Assembly: GCA_003576975.1 (NCBI GenBank)
Contig: QEVD01000001.1
Location: 1 to 64,000, forward strand
Length of the DNA stretch: 64,000 nucleotides
Direction of reading: 5' to 3'
Source: Candidatus Zhuqueibacterota bacterium
GTDB taxonomy: Bacteria; Zhuqueibacterota; Zhuqueibacteria; Zhuqueibacterales; Zhuqueibacteraceae
Shown: positions 23,747 through 33,097 of the stretch, piece by piece
Layout: the number at the start of each line of letters is the position of its first letter
Numbering within the stretch: the first letter of the stretch is position 1
The notes under the pieces: generated by a model
What the model was told of the DNA's origin: nothing
Database searches by the model: none
The model's input: only the letters and a program-made list of their open reading frames with translations
Translations under genes and position numbers: made by a program

Positions 23747-24895
23747 TCACCTTCCTTGAGGCGGCAAGGAATAATACACCAGCAACTGCGGGGCGCGGGT
23801 CAAATCTGTCTCCCGGGAATAAAATGTGACGTAACTGCGATCCAACAACGTGCCCGGGGACTGCAAAACAAATCCATGCCAGCCCTCGTTGTTAACGGCA
23901 TATTGCAACATATCCGTAACCGTGTATTCCAACTGCGAAGTCGTCTTGTTGGCAAGCGAAAGAACATACGGCGCGGCGCTATCCGCGCGCGCACTGACCG
24001 GATTGAGCTGAGGTTCTTTCAAGAGAAAAAATTCCAGCGTTACCGGACTGCGTTGCAAGGCGGAGGACAAGGTATCGATTTGCGCCTTGAAAATGGCGCG
24101 ATTAATCGTGGCGCCTTTGGGAATTGAATCCAGGTTAAAATAAAACGTTGATTGGTACTTTTTTTCCTGACCGACGTAATTGCCAACGTAAACCGGGCCA
24201 TTCACCAAATCCGGACCCGAGGCCGGGCGAAAGATCAACGTGTCGCTGGAAGCGGCTTGCGTGATCACATTTTTGTTTTTAAAGTTTAATTGCAATCGTG
24301 GCTTGCTGATTTCCATGCCGACGCCCAATGGCAGCACATCAATGAGCAAGCCGTAGTTGGATTGCGGCTGGCGTCGCCACGCATTCACCAAGCTTGTGTC
24401 AATCGTGAACGAGTATGCCGTTGCCCCGCGCGATCCCAGGCTCGTCGCAATTGGTTGCGGATCGAATTTATCCGGGGTAAAATTGTCCCACGATACCGTT
24501 TTTTCATCCCACGCGGCAGTCACTTTGTAAGCCTGCAGCAAAATATAAGTGGAATTGATGTCATTGGCATTGCGGGTGACGTTCACGAACAATTTCGCCG
24601 TCGAGTCGATCGGTGTACTGAGTGAGGCGAGCGTGTCGAATTTTATCAAAACCCGGCTTTGAATTTCATCGAGATTCGCCACCAGAAGATAATTCGCTGC
24701 GATGGGAATCGCCTTCGCGGCAACGCTGTCCAGAGCGGCTGGCGCCGGCCCCAATTGCTGCGCCGCGAGGCCGCGCTGTCCGGGAATGACGAGAGCAGAG
24801 TTGATGTCCAGGGGGGAATCATTGCTGCAACCGGCCAGCAACACCATTAAAAAAACATGAATACCCGCAAGTTTCGTTTTGCATTGCAGCTTCAT
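23747..24895 (-). CDS. DNRLRE-type surface lipoprotein
   Basis: A 382-residue lipoprotein with a signal peptide and lipobox LLAGC23. The body has two related beta-sandwich units with the DNRLRE pattern (KVTAAWDEKTVSWDNFTP, then NAWRRQPQSNYGLLIDV in the first; LQYAVNNEGWHGFVLQ in the second). DNRLRE domains are found in secreted adhesins and polysaccharide enzymes but lack a known catalytic role. It lies immediately upstream of the barrel protein and nine bases after the stop of hutI, so co-expression with the barrel is likely. Probably anchored in the outer membrane. Confidence 0.7.
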   Translation of the reverse strand: MKLQCKTKLAGIHVFLMVLLAGCSNDSPLDINSALVIPGQRGLAAQQLGPAPAALDSVAAKAIPIAANYLLVANLDEIQSRVLIKFDTLASLSTPIDSTAKLFVNVTRNANDINSTYILLQAYKVTAAWDEKTVSWDNFTPDKFDPQPIATSLGSRGATAYSFTIDTSLVNAWRRQPQSNYGLLIDVLPLGVGMEISKPRLQLNFKNKNVITQAASSDTLIFRPASGPDLVNGPVYVGNYVGQEKKYQSTFYFNLDSIPKGATINRAIFKAQIDTLSSALQRSPVTLEFFLLKEPQLNPVSARADSAAPYVLSLANKTTSQLEYTVTDMLQYAVNNEGWHGFVLQSPGTLLDRSYVTFYSRETDLTRAPQLLVYYSLPPQGR

Positions 24896-24904
24896 AAAAG
24901 TAGC

Positions 24905-26182
24905 TCAGAATATGAAATTTTTCTTGTCGAATTCTCGCAACGGCGCATGACGCTCCACCACCACGCGGCCTTTTTTGATGACGGCATGAACCAGGTTGAT
25001 GCCAAAGTGATACGGAATCTCATTCACCGAGTCGGCATCCCAGAGCACGGCGTCGGCTTGTTTGCCAACTTCAAGCGAGCCGATTTGGTTCCCGAGCGCG
25101 AGCGCGCGCGCCGCGTGCAGCGTTGCAGCGATCAGGGTTTGCGCCGGCGTCATTTGCAGATGCAAGCACGCTAGCGTCATGATCATCGGCAAGCTTTCCG
25201 TCATGCAGGAGCCGGGATTGAAGTCCGTGGAAATCGCCACGGGCAAACCGGCGGCGATCATGGCGCGCGCATCGGCGTATTTTTTTGCGCGGATAAAAAA
25301 GTCCGCGCCCGGCAGCAACACCGGCACGATGCCGGCTTCACGAAAAGGCGCATAAAGCGCGGGCGGCATGTACTCCAAATGATCAGCAGACACCGCTTGC
25401 GCCGCGATCGCGACCTGCGCTCCGCCGCTTTCGGATAATTGATCCGCGTGAATCTTTGCACGCAAACCGAAGCGCGCGGCTGTCTGCAAAACTTGCAGGG
25501 CTGCGGTTCTGCCGAACACATGCTCTTCACAAAACACGTCGGCGAAACGCGCTAAATTCTGCGCGGCGACCGCCGGAATCATCTCGTGCAAAATCAAATT
25601 CAGATACTGCTCGCGCTGGGTGCGGTATTCATCCGGAACTTCATGCGCGCCCAAAAAAGTCGGGACAATTTCAACCGGATGCTCGCGCGCCGCCTCCTGC
25701 AAAACTCTCAGCGACAGCAATTCATGTTCTAGGCTCAAGCCGTAGCCGCTTTTGGCTTCAATCGTCGTCGTGCCATATTTCAAAAAAACATCCAGGCGTT
25801 GCAGCACACGTTGGCGCAAATCGTCTTCCGCTGCCGCGCGCAAATCACGCACGCTGTAACGAATGCCACCGCCGCCCGCCGCGATTTCCTGATAGGTTGT
25901 GCCTTGGGTGCGCTGCACAAACTCGTGCGCACGATGATTGAAAAAAACCGGATGTGTGTGGCAATCGACTAAACCCGGCGTGAGCACGCGGCCGCCGGCG
26001 TCAATCTCGTCACACGCGGGCAATTCTTCAAGCACACGATCCTGCTCGCCAACGCGGACGATGCAATCGTCTTCGCAATAAAGTGCGGCAGGATATAATT
26101 CACGAAATTCCCAAGCCGGCGCGCCGGCGTCATTCGAAATCGGGGTCACGAGGCGCGCATTGTGAATCAACAACGCACTCAT
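24905..26182 (-). CDS. hutI: Imidazolonepropionase
   Basis: A 425-residue amidohydrolase that opens the ring of 4-imidazolone-5-propanoate in histidine breakdown to glutamate. The metal motif [17 protein letters not shown] near residues 73-90, [11 protein letters not shown] (the substrate-binding Arg region), EAKSGYGLS with the catalytic Glu/Lys pair, [19 protein letters not shown] and ISTDFNPGS (final metal Asp) are all characteristic. It starts four bases inside the end of hutU (ATGA), so the two are translationally coupled. No hutH, hutF or hutG is in the window. Confidence 0.95.
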   Translation of the reverse strand: MSALLIHNARLVTPISNDAGAPAWEFRELYPAALYCEDDCIVRVGEQDRVLEELPACDEIDAGGRVLTPGLVDCHTHPVFFNHRAHEFVQRTQGTTYQEIAAGGGGIRYSVRDLRAAAEDDLRQRVLQRLDVFLKYGTTTIEAKSGYGLSLEHELLSLRVLQEAAREHPVEIVPTFLGAHEVPDEYRTQREQYLNLILHEMIPAVAAQNLARFADVFCEEHVFGRTAALQVLQTAARFGLRAKIHADQLSESGGAQVAIAAQAVSADHLEYMPPALYAPFREAGIVPVLLPGADFFIRAKKYADARAMIAAGLPVAISTDFNPGSCMTESLPMIMTLACLHLQMTPAQTLIAATLHAARALALGNQIGSLEVGKQADAVLWDADSVNEIPYHFGINLVHAVIKKGRVVVERHAPLREFDKKNFIF

Positions 26183-27843
26183 GACGGCATCATCGGGATT
26201 TTTATATCGCGCGTGCGCGCGACCTGTTGTGCGATGTCATAGCCCGCGTCGACATGCCGGGCCACGCCGATTCCCGGATCATTGGTGAGCACACGTTCGA
26301 GCCGGCGGGCGGCTTCCGCCGTGCCATCCGCCACAATCACCTGTCCGGCATGCAGCGAGTAGCCAATGCCGACGCCGCCGCCGTGATGCACGGAAACCCA
26401 GGAGGCGCCGGAGGCGGTATTCAACAAAGCATTTAGTATCGGCCAATCTGCAATGGCATCGGAGCCATCCAACATGGCCTCGGTCTCGCGATTCGGCGAA
26501 GCGACCGAGCCGCAATCAAGATGATCGCGGCCAATCACAATCGGGGCTTTGATTTTGCCCGACGCAACCAGCGCATTGAGCGCAAGCCCGAATTGCGCGC
26601 GTTCGCCGTAGCCGAGCCAGCAAATGCGCGCCGGCAAGCCTTGAAACGCGACGCGTTCACGCGCCATTTCAATCCAGCGGCGCAGCGCCTGGTTGTGCGG
26701 AAATAACTGCAAAACCAAATCGTCCGTTACTGCAATATCGTGCGGATCACCCGAAAGCGCGGCCCAGCGAAACGGCCCCTTGCCTTCACAAAACAAAGGG
26801 CGAACATATGCCGGCACAAAACCCGGGAAGTCAAATGCGTTCGTGACGCCGGCTTTTTGCGCCTGCGCCCGCAAGTTGTTGCCGTAATCGAACGTCACGG
26901 CGCCGCGTCTCTGCAAATCCAGCATCGCCCGCACATGCGTTGCCATCGCCTCGTAAGCGTGTTTGATATATTCCGCCGGGTTACGCTGACGTAACGCCAG
27001 CGCCTCGGCGTAAGGCATGCCGTTCGGCACATAGCCGTTCAATTCATCGTGCGCAGAGGTTTGATCTGTCAAAATATCGGGTACGATATTCCGGCGCACC
27101 AACTCGGGTAAAACATCTGCGCAATTTCCAACGAGTCCTACCGACAGCGCTTTTTTGTTCTGCTTCGCTTCGTTCAACATCTGCAGCGCTGCCTCCAAAT
27201 TATCTGCCAGCCGATCGCAATAGCGATGTTGAATCCGCCGTTCAATGCGCTGGCGATCGACTTCCACCACCAGGCAGGCCGCGCCATTCATGGTTGCCGC
27301 CAACGGTTGCGCCCCGCCCATTCCGCCCATGCCGCCGGTCACCACCAGCCGTCCGGCGAGTGAGCCGCCAAAATGTTGCGCTGCGGCGGCTGCAAATGTC
27401 TCGTACGTGCCTTGCAGAATTCCCTGCGTGCCGATATAAATCCAACTGCCGGCCGTCATCTGACCGTACATAATCAACCCGCGATCTTCCAACTCGCGAA
27501 AATAAGCGGCATTCGCCCAGGCCGGCACCAAAAGCGAATTGGCAATCAACACGCGCGGCGCATCGCTGTGTGTTTTGAAAATCCCAACCGGCTTTCCGGA
27601 TTGCACCAGCAGCGTTTCATCATTCTCAAGCTGGCGCAAGCTGCGCACGATCGCATCGAAGCAGTCCCAGTTGCGCGCGGCTTTGCCGCGGCCGCCGTAC
27701 ACCACCAACGCCTCCGGCATCTCCGCCACTTCGGGATCGAGATTGTTCATCAGCATGCGCAACGCCGCTTCCTGCACCCAGCCTTTGCAGCTCAGGGCGG
27801 TGCCGCGCGGCGCTTTCATCTCACGGCTTGTCGGTGATGGCAT
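26179..27843 (-). CDS. hutU: Urocanate hydratase
   Basis: A 554-residue NAD-dependent urocanase, which hydrates urocanate to imidazolonepropionate, the second step of histidine degradation. The N-terminal [20 protein letters not shown] is the family start, followed by [32 protein letters not shown] (NAD-binding), [12 protein letters not shown] and the C-terminal [12 protein letters not shown] with the signature cysteine and [11 protein letters not shown]. The length matches the usual 550-560. It is transcribed away from rplQ after a terminator. The upstream site is a weak GGAAAAC, so expression may not be high. Confidence 0.95.
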   Translation of the reverse strand: MPSPTSREMKAPRGTALSCKGWVQEAALRMLMNNLDPEVAEMPEALVVYGGRGKAARNWDCFDAIVRSLRQLENDETLLVQSGKPVGIFKTHSDAPRVLIANSLLVPAWANAAYFRELEDRGLIMYGQMTAGSWIYIGTQGILQGTYETFAAAAAQHFGGSLAGRLVVTGGMGGMGGAQPLAATMNGAACLVVEVDRQRIERRIQHRYCDRLADNLEAALQMLNEAKQNKKALSVGLVGNCADVLPELVRRNIVPDILTDQTSAHDELNGYVPNGMPYAEALALRQRNPAEYIKHAYEAMATHVRAMLDLQRRGAVTFDYGNNLRAQAQKAGVTNAFDFPGFVPAYVRPLFCEGKGPFRWAALSGDPHDIAVTDDLVLQLFPHNQALRRWIEMARERVAFQGLPARICWLGYGERAQFGLALNALVASGKIKAPIVIGRDHLDCGSVASPNRETEAMLDGSDAIADWPILNALLNTASGASWVSVHHGGGVGIGYSLHAGQVIVADGTAEAARRLERVLTNDPGIGVARHVDAGYDIAQQVARTRDIKIPMMPS

Positions 27844-27883
27844 GTCTGTTGTTTTCCGTTCGCCAATTCATGAAAACGAAAAA

Positions 27884-27929
27884 GCCAGGTATGATCTACC
27901 TTTTCGATTCGAGGTAGGATCAGCCTGGC
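27884..27929 (-). terminator. Strong intrinsic terminator at the end of the ribosomal supercluster
   Basis: Read on the minus strand, an 18-base arm beginning GCCAGGCTGATC pairs, with small bulges, to an arm ending ACCTGGC; the loop is about 10 bases and TTTTTCGTTTTC follows at once. It begins about 45 bases beyond the rplQ stop and precedes hutU, so it closes the long expression unit. Confidence 0.8.
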
Positions 27930-27974
27930 GATTGCAGGTTTTTATGCAAGCATCATGAAAAAATTTCAACTAAA

Positions 27975-28460
27975 TCATTCTTCTTTTTCGGATTTTTCCA
28001 TTTTAGCTTCGCGCTCAGCTTCGGATTTGATCTCTTCCTGTTTGCGTTTCTTGCGCTCCGCGCGCTTTTCCGCCGCTGCTTGCTGCTTTTCAAGCTGCAC
28101 GCCTTCATAGCCGACCAACTCGAGAATGGAAATCTCAGCGCCATCGCCCTGCCGGCGGCCGATTTTCAGCACGCGCGTATAGCCGCCGTTGCGCGTGGCA
28201 TACTTCGGAGCGATATCATCAAACAGGCTTTTCACAATGTCCCGGCGGCGCAAATGGCTGAATACCAAACGGCGGGCTGCCACCGTGTTTTTCTTCGCAT
28301 GTGTGATCATGCGATCGACGACGCGGCGCGCTTCTTTCGCCTTGACGGTGGTGGTGCGAACGTGTTTATGCTCGATTACGGATGAGACCAGGTTCGAAAG
28401 CATCGCTTTGCGATGGCTGGAAGTGCGTCCGAGCTTTTTTGTGTCTTTGCGATGTCGCAT
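27975..28460 (-). CDS. rplQ: 50S ribosomal protein L17
   Basis: A 161-residue L17, the last gene of the alpha operon. The N-terminal MRHRKDTKKLGRTSSHRKAM and the RRDIVKSLFDDIAPKYATRN region match the family, which lines the exit tunnel region of the large subunit. After the conserved 120 residues a 40-residue Lys/Glu-rich tail is added (EKRAERKKRKQEEIKSEAER), probably a mobile helix; many L17 proteins end near 120. It follows rpoA by 15 bases and is followed by a strong terminator. Confidence 0.97.
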   Translation of the reverse strand: MRHRKDTKKLGRTSSHRKAMLSNLVSSVIEHKHVRTTTVKAKEARRVVDRMITHAKKNTVAARRLVFSHLRRRDIVKSLFDDIAPKYATRNGGYTRVLKIGRRQGDGAEISILELVGYEGVQLEKQQAAAEKRAERKKRKQEEIKSEAEREAKMEKSEKEE

Positions 28461-28475
28461 ATGCTTCCTTGAGTT

Positions 28476-29462
28476 CTATTCGTTATCAGCGCGCAGATAC
28501 TTGTCGACGTCCATGCCGAACTGCAGGCCCTTTTCTTCAAGAATCTGCGTCAGCTCTTGCAGGGATTTGCGCCCGAAATTCCGGAACTTTAACATTTCTT
28601 GTTCGTCGCGGCGCACGAGATCGCCGATGGTTTTGATATTCGCCGCCATCAAGCAATTGTAAGAACGTACTGACAATTCCAACTCATCAACCGGCATCTT
28701 CAACAATTTGCGAATCTTCAAGGACTCTTCGTCGACTTCCGAAGGCTCCTCATCTTCCGGCTCAATATCAAAATTGATGAACAGATTGATATGATCACGC
28801 AGGATCTTGCCGGCATAGGTCAGGCTGTCATCGGGCGTGATACTGCCATCGGTGGTAATTTCGAGAATCAATTTTTCATAGTCGATGCGCTGCTGCACGC
28901 GCGTGTTTTCCACGCGGAAGCTCACGTTTTTGATCGGCGTGTAAATTGCGTCGATCGGAATGGCGCCAATCGGTTGATCCGGCAACTTATTTTCTTCTGC
29001 CGGAATATAGCCGTGGCCGCGGCCAATGCGCAATTCGACTTTGAAGTTTGCGCCTTTGTTCAGCGTGGCAATATGATGATCGGGATTCAGAATCTCGAAA
29101 TCCGTCGTGCCGTTTTGAATGTCACCGGCGGTGAATTCTTTTGGCCCGCTCAACTCCAAAGTAACTTTATCCGGCTTCTTGTTGATCAATTTGAAGCGCA
29201 CTTCCTTGAGATTCAAAATGATCTGCGTTACGTCTTCTACGACGCCAGGAATCGACGAGAACTCGTGCAAGACGCCGTCGATCTTGACCATCGTGATGGC
29301 AGCTCCCGGCAGTGAAGACAGGAGCACGCGGCGCAGGGCATTTCCGATTGTCGTTCCAAAGCCGCGTTCCAAGGGTTGTATGATAAATCTGCCAAATGTG
29401 CTCGAGTAGCTCGCTTCTTCAAGCTCCACGCCTTCCGGCATTTGTAAATACGGCCAATTCAT
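28476..29462 (-). CDS. rpoA: RNA polymerase alpha subunit
   Basis: A 328-residue alpha subunit. The N-terminal dimerisation domain has IQPLERGFGTTIGNALRRVL, and the C-terminal domain, after an acidic linker rich in Glu (residues about 238-255), holds the helix pattern IGDLVRRDEQEMLKFRNFGR and KSLQELTQILEEKGLQFGMD that contacts UP elements and activators. It lies in the usual alpha-operon place between rpsD and rplQ, but 145 bases separate it from rpsD, more than most gaps in this cluster. Confidence 0.98.
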   Translation of the reverse strand: MNWPYLQMPEGVELEEASYSSTFGRFIIQPLERGFGTTIGNALRRVLLSSLPGAAITMVKIDGVLHEFSSIPGVVEDVTQIILNLKEVRFKLINKKPDKVTLELSGPKEFTAGDIQNGTTDFEILNPDHHIATLNKGANFKVELRIGRGHGYIPAEENKLPDQPIGAIPIDAIYTPIKNVSFRVENTRVQQRIDYEKLILEITTDGSITPDDSLTYAGKILRDHINLFINFDIEPEDEEPSEVDEESLKIRKLLKMPVDELELSVRSYNCLMAANIKTIGDLVRRDEQEMLKFRNFGRKSLQELTQILEEKGLQFGMDVDKYLRADNE

Positions 29463-29607
29463 CTTAACAGGTCTCCGCTTTTATGTGAACTCTCGATTAT
29501 CCTGAAGGATCGAAAGCATGCAAGGTTATTTCTGAAACATGGTCGTAAAACGATATGCTTCACGAGAGGCAGCCATCCAGGCCATCATACCCATCCGAAA
29601 GTTCACC

Positions 29608-30237
29608 TTACTTCGAATACAATTCAACAATCAACGCTTCATTCACTTCGGTCGGAATATCCGCACGACCGGGAATTTCAAGAACAGTTCCCGTCATATT
29701 GGCTTTGTTCAAATCCAGCCAGGGCAGGGCCTTGCCTTCGCGCATCCGCCGCATCGAGGCGTGAATGATCTCAAGTTTGCGGCTTTTCTCGCGCACTTTG
29801 ATCACGTCGCCGCTTTTGACGAGATAAGAGGGAATATCGACCAAGCGATCATTCACCATAAAATGGCGATGGCGCACAAGCTGGCGCGCCGCATTGCGCG
29901 ACGGCGCAAAGCCGAGGCGATAGACGATGTTATCCAGGCGCCTTTCCAGCAAGCGCAACAAATTCTCACCCGTAACACCCTTGACGCGCAACGCCTTTTT
30001 GTAGGTATTGTGGAATTGCTTTTCCAAAAGACCATAGATGCGGCGCATTTTCTGTTTTTCACGCAATTGCACGCCGTATTCCGAAACTTTGAACCGGCGA
30101 TTCTTGCCGTGCTGGCCGGGCGGAAAATTTCTTTTCTCGATCGGGCATTTCGGCGAAGTGCATTTCGCGCCTTTTAGAAAAAGCTTCTTCTCTTCGCGAC
30201 GGCAGAGTTTGCAAACGGGACCAATATATCTAGCCAT
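29608..30237 (-). CDS. rpsD: 30S ribosomal protein S4, zinc-binding form
   Basis: A 209-residue S4, a primary 16S rRNA-binding protein. It starts [20 protein letters not shown] with Cys9, Cys12, Cys26 and Cys31 in the zinc-knuckle spacing known from Thermus, so this is the zinc form. The S4 RNA-binding region ([20 protein letters not shown] by family alignment, with [12 protein letters not shown] visible) is near residue 100. S4 is the usual translational repressor of the alpha operon in enterobacteria; no such site is claimed here. Spacing to rpsK is 24 bases. Confidence 0.97.
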   Translation of the reverse strand: MARYIGPVCKLCRREEKKLFLKGAKCTSPKCPIEKRNFPPGQHGKNRRFKVSEYGVQLREKQKMRRIYGLLEKQFHNTYKKALRVKGVTGENLLRLLERRLDNIVYRLGFAPSRNAARQLVRHRHFMVNDRLVDIPSYLVKSGDVIKVREKSRKLEIIHASMRRMREGKALPWLDLNKANMTGTVLEIPGRADIPTEVNEALIVELYSK

Positions 30238-30261
30238 ATTTTTCTATTCCTCCAGCGACCT

Positions 30262-30651
30262 TTAGACTCGACGACGTTTGGGTGGGCGACAGCCGTTATG
30301 CGGAATCGGCGTCACGTCTTTAATGGCGGAAATTTCCAAGCCCGCCGCCTGCAGTGAACGCACCGCCGCCTCACGGCCGGAGCCTGGACCATTCACCAGA
30401 ACTTCGACGCGCCGCAAGCCCATGTCCATCGCCGTGCGAGCAGCGTTCTCCGCCGCCACCTGCGCCGCGAACGGCGTGCTTTTGCGGGAGCCTTTGAATC
30501 CGACTTTGCCGGCGGAGGCCCAGGAAATGACGTTGCCATACACGTCGGTTAAGGCCACAATCGTGTTGTTAAATGTGGCCTGAATATGCGCTAAGCCGCT
30601 GGCATCAACCTTTTCTTTTTTCTTAACGCGTTTTTTCTTTGGATTTGCCAA
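30262..30651 (-). CDS. rpsK: 30S ribosomal protein S11
   Basis: A 129-residue S11 of the platform of the small subunit. The core has [20 protein letters not shown] and the nearly invariant [20 protein letters not shown], then [16 protein letters not shown] at the end. The N-terminus has a Lys-rich leader ([12 protein letters not shown]). It follows rpsM by 60 bases. Confidence 0.98.
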   Translation of the reverse strand: MANPKKKRVKKKEKVDASGLAHIQATFNNTIVALTDVYGNVISWASAGKVGFKGSRKSTPFAAQVAAENAARTAMDMGLRRVEVLVNGPGSGREAAVRSLQAAGLEISAIKDVTPIPHNGCRPPKRRRV

Positions 30652-30711
30652 CGCAACTCTCCTTCAGATGAACGGGAAATAAAAACTCGTTTCTACTATT
30701 TCAAATTGACG

Positions 30712-31107
30712 TTATCGTTTTGCCCCACCCTTGCCGCTCGCGGCGGGCTTGGCGCCGACAACGCGGCGGCGTCCGCGGCGCGTGCGTGCATTCGTGTGCG
30801 TGCGCTGGCCCCTCACCGGCAAGCCGCGGCGATGCCGCAGGCCGCGATAGCAACCGATATCCATCAAGCGCTTGATGTTCATGGAAACATCGGCGCGCAA
30901 CGCGCCTTCCACCTTGTATCCGGCAGAAATCGCGGAACGAATCTTTGCCACATCGTCCGTCGATAAATCCTTCACGCGCGTCGCCGGGTTTACGCCGGCG
31001 TCAGCAATGATAGATCTCGCATTGTTCCGGCCGATGCCGAAGATGTACGTCAAAGCGATATCGACTCTTTTTTCACGAGGTAAATCAACACCGGCGATAC
31101 GAGCCAC
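30712..31107 (-). CDS. rpsM: 30S ribosomal protein S13
   Basis: A 131-residue S13, which contacts the P-site tRNA and 50S bridge. It has [20 protein letters not shown], then [11 protein letters not shown] (helix-turn-helix) and the family end [20 protein letters not shown] with a Lys/Arg-rich tail. It follows rpmJ by 69 bases and starts the alpha-operon set rpsM-rpsK-rpsD-rpoA-rplQ. Confidence 0.98.
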   Translation of the reverse strand: MARIAGVDLPREKRVDIALTYIFGIGRNNARSIIADAGVNPATRVKDLSTDDVAKIRSAISAGYKVEGALRADVSMNIKRLMDIGCYRGLRHRRGLPVRGQRTHTNARTRRGRRRVVGAKPAASGKGGAKR

Positions 31108-31176
31108 CGTGCGCCTCCAATCAAACTGATTCTATTTGTTTCTTTGACAATTTTGGGGTTGAATAATCCGGAAAAC

Positions 31177-31293
31177 TCATCCCTGACGCTGTTTATGCTT
31201 GGGATTGGCCGGGCAAATCACCAGGATTTTCCCTTTGCGCCGGATGATCTTGCATTTTTCGCAGATTTTTTTGATCGATGAACGAACCTTCAT
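31177..31293 (-). CDS. rpmJ: 50S ribosomal protein L36, zinc-binding form
   Basis: A 38-residue L36, too short to be seen as an ordinary open frame, read directly from the sequence. It begins [20 protein letters not shown] and ends NPKHKQRQG. Cys11, Cys14, Cys27 and His33 form the zinc ribbon of the C+ type. Its place between infA (49 bases before) and rpsM (69 bases after) is the one conserved across bacteria. Confidence 0.97.
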   Translation of the reverse strand: MKVRSSIKKICEKCKIIRRKGKILVICPANPKHKQRQG

Positions 31294-31342
31294 CACAGCA
31301 TCTCCAATTTATCGCAAACAACTCATGCAGCCTAAAGCGCGA

Positions 31343-31561
31343 TTATTTGTATCTGTATGTAATCCGCCCACGGGAAAGATCGTAGGGCGACAATTCGACG
31401 GTCACCTTATCGCCCGGAAGAATTTTGATGAAGTGCATCCGCATCTTTCCGGAGATATGCGCCAATACTTTGTGGCCATTCTCCAACTCCACACGAAAAG
31501 AAGCGTTGGGCAATGTTTCGATGATCGTACCGTCGACCTTAATCCCTTCTTCTTTGGGCAT
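31343..31561 (-). CDS. infA: Translation initiation factor IF-1
   Basis: A 72-residue IF-1, a single OB-fold protein occupying the ribosomal A site during initiation. The sequence has [20 protein letters not shown] and then [20 protein letters not shown], with the expected Arg/Lys ends. It starts five bases after the stop of map, in the standard spc-operon tail order adk-map-infA-rpmJ. Confidence 0.98.
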   Translation of the reverse strand: MPKEEGIKVDGTIIETLPNASFRVELENGHKVLAHISGKMRMHFIKILPGDKVTVELSPYDLSRGRITYRYK

Positions 31562-31566
31562 AAAAA

Positions 31567-32337
31567 TTACAAACCTATCGTTAAAATCTCGGCTTCACCT
31601 TCACGTACCACAACGGTATGCTCGAAATGCGCGGAAGGCCGTCCATCTTTGGTGACGACGGTCCATCCGTCTGAAGTCGTTTTGACCTCGGCGCCGCCGG
31701 CGTTCACCATCGGCTCGATGGCGAATACCATTCCAGACTTCAAACGCGGCCCGCGGTTGGGGTTGCCGTAATTCGGAATTTGTGGATCTTCGTGCAACTT
31801 GCGTCCGACGCCGTGGCCGACCAGATCACGGACGATCGCAAAACGCGCGCTTTCCACATGAACTTGAATCGCGTATGAGATATCCGACAAACGATTGCCG
31901 CTCACCGCGCGCTGAATTCCCTGATAGAGAGACTCCAGGGTGACGCGCATCAACTGTTCCCGCTCTTCATCGACTTTGCCAATGGCGTAAGTCTTCGCCG
32001 CGTCACCAAAAAAACCGTTATACTCGACTCCGACATCTATGCTGACAATCTCGCCTGCCCGCAACTTGCGCTGCTTGTTGGGAATCCCGTGCACCACTTC
32101 GCTCTCGATCGAGATGCAACTGCTGGCCGGGAAGGGCGAAACGTTTTTGCCGATTTTATATCCTTTGAATGCGGGCTTGCCCCCGTGCTCCCGTATATGC
32201 GCCTCGATAATGTGATCAAGGTCGTGCGTGGTTATGCCCTCGCAGATGACCTTATCGACTTTATTAAACGTATCAACCGTGAGACGGCAGCTTTCCCGAA
32301 TTCGTGCAATTTCTCGTTCACTCTTAATATGAATCAT
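31567..32337 (-). CDS. map: Type I methionine aminopeptidase
   Basis: A 256-residue dimetal enzyme that removes the initiator methionine. The sequence has [12 protein letters not shown] (His of the active site), [19 protein letters not shown] (first two metal Asp residues), [19 protein letters not shown] (metal His) and FAIEPMV (metal Glu). No extra N-terminal zinc-finger is present, so it is the short bacterial type. It lies 14 bases after adk. Confidence 0.97.
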   Translation of the reverse strand: MIHIKSEREIARIRESCRLTVDTFNKVDKVICEGITTHDLDHIIEAHIREHGGKPAFKGYKIGKNVSPFPASSCISIESEVVHGIPNKQRKLRAGEIVSIDVGVEYNGFFGDAAKTYAIGKVDEEREQLMRVTLESLYQGIQRAVSGNRLSDISYAIQVHVESARFAIVRDLVGHGVGRKLHEDPQIPNYGNPNRGPRLKSGMVFAIEPMVNAGGAEVKTTSDGWTVVTKDGRPSAHFEHTVVVREGEAEILTIGL

Positions 32338-32351
32338 GCAGCCAACGCCGA

Positions 32352-33011
32352 CTAACTGATTCCGGGCAGTTCGTTCAGCCGTTTCACAATATCGGCGTGA
32401 ACCTTATGAATGCTCAAGCTCCCATCGATTTGGAGCAGCTTGCCTTGCGCGCCATAATAATCCTTCAACGGGCGCGTCAACTCTTCGTAAACTTCCATGC
32501 GATGCAAAACCGTTTCCGGTTTGTCATCGGAACGCTGGTAAATCTTTCCGCCGCAGTGATCACAGCGATTCGAAGCAGGCGGCGGCTCCGTGGTCAAATT
32601 AAAGAGCTTGCCGCAATTTTCACAGACCCGGCGGCTCGTCAGGCGCTCAATCACTTTCTTTTTCTCGATCTCCAGGCTGATCACCGCGGTTAACTGCTTT
32701 TTGAGATCAAGAAAAACGCGATCCAATTCATGCGCCTGATTGATGGTGCGCGGAAAACCGTCCAGAATGTATCCCCGCGCCGAATCCGGTTCATTGATGC
32801 GTTGAACCACCAAACCGATCATGATTTGATCGGGCGCCAACTCGCCCCGATCCATGTATTTCTTGGCCTGCACCCCGAGCTGCGTCTGCGCTTGTACGGC
32901 CGCTCGCAGGATATCGCCCGTGGAAATTTTCGGTATCTTATGGATTTCACTCAGCAGAGTGGCCTGGGTTCCTTTTCCAGATCCGGGATAGCCGAGGAAA
33001 ACGAGCTCCAT
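32352..33011 (-). CDS. adk: Adenylate kinase, zinc-LID form
   Basis: A 219-residue adenylate kinase (ATP + AMP to 2 ADP). The P-loop GYPGSGKGTQA is at residues 8-17, ISTGDILRA and LDGFPRT are the AMP-binding segments, and the LID domain has Cys130-X2-Cys133 and Cys150-X2-Cys153, the four-cysteine structural zinc site of the long-LID type. It is placed 86 bases after secY in the standard order secY-adk-map. Confidence 0.97.
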   Translation of the reverse strand: MELVFLGYPGSGKGTQATLLSEIHKIPKISTGDILRAAVQAQTQLGVQAKKYMDRGELAPDQIMIGLVVQRINEPDSARGYILDGFPRTINQAHELDRVFLDLKKQLTAVISLEIEKKKVIERLTSRRVCENCGKLFNLTTEPPPASNRCDHCGGKIYQRSDDKPETVLHRMEVYEELTRPLKDYYGAQGKLLQIDGSLSIHKVHADIVKRLNELPGIS

Positions 33012-33097
33012 AGAATCTTATGCTCCAAGATGAGGGATGGTTTGGGATCCAGGCTTGCAAACTGTTAAAAGTCAGCAACGGCTCATGCTCCCCTTGA

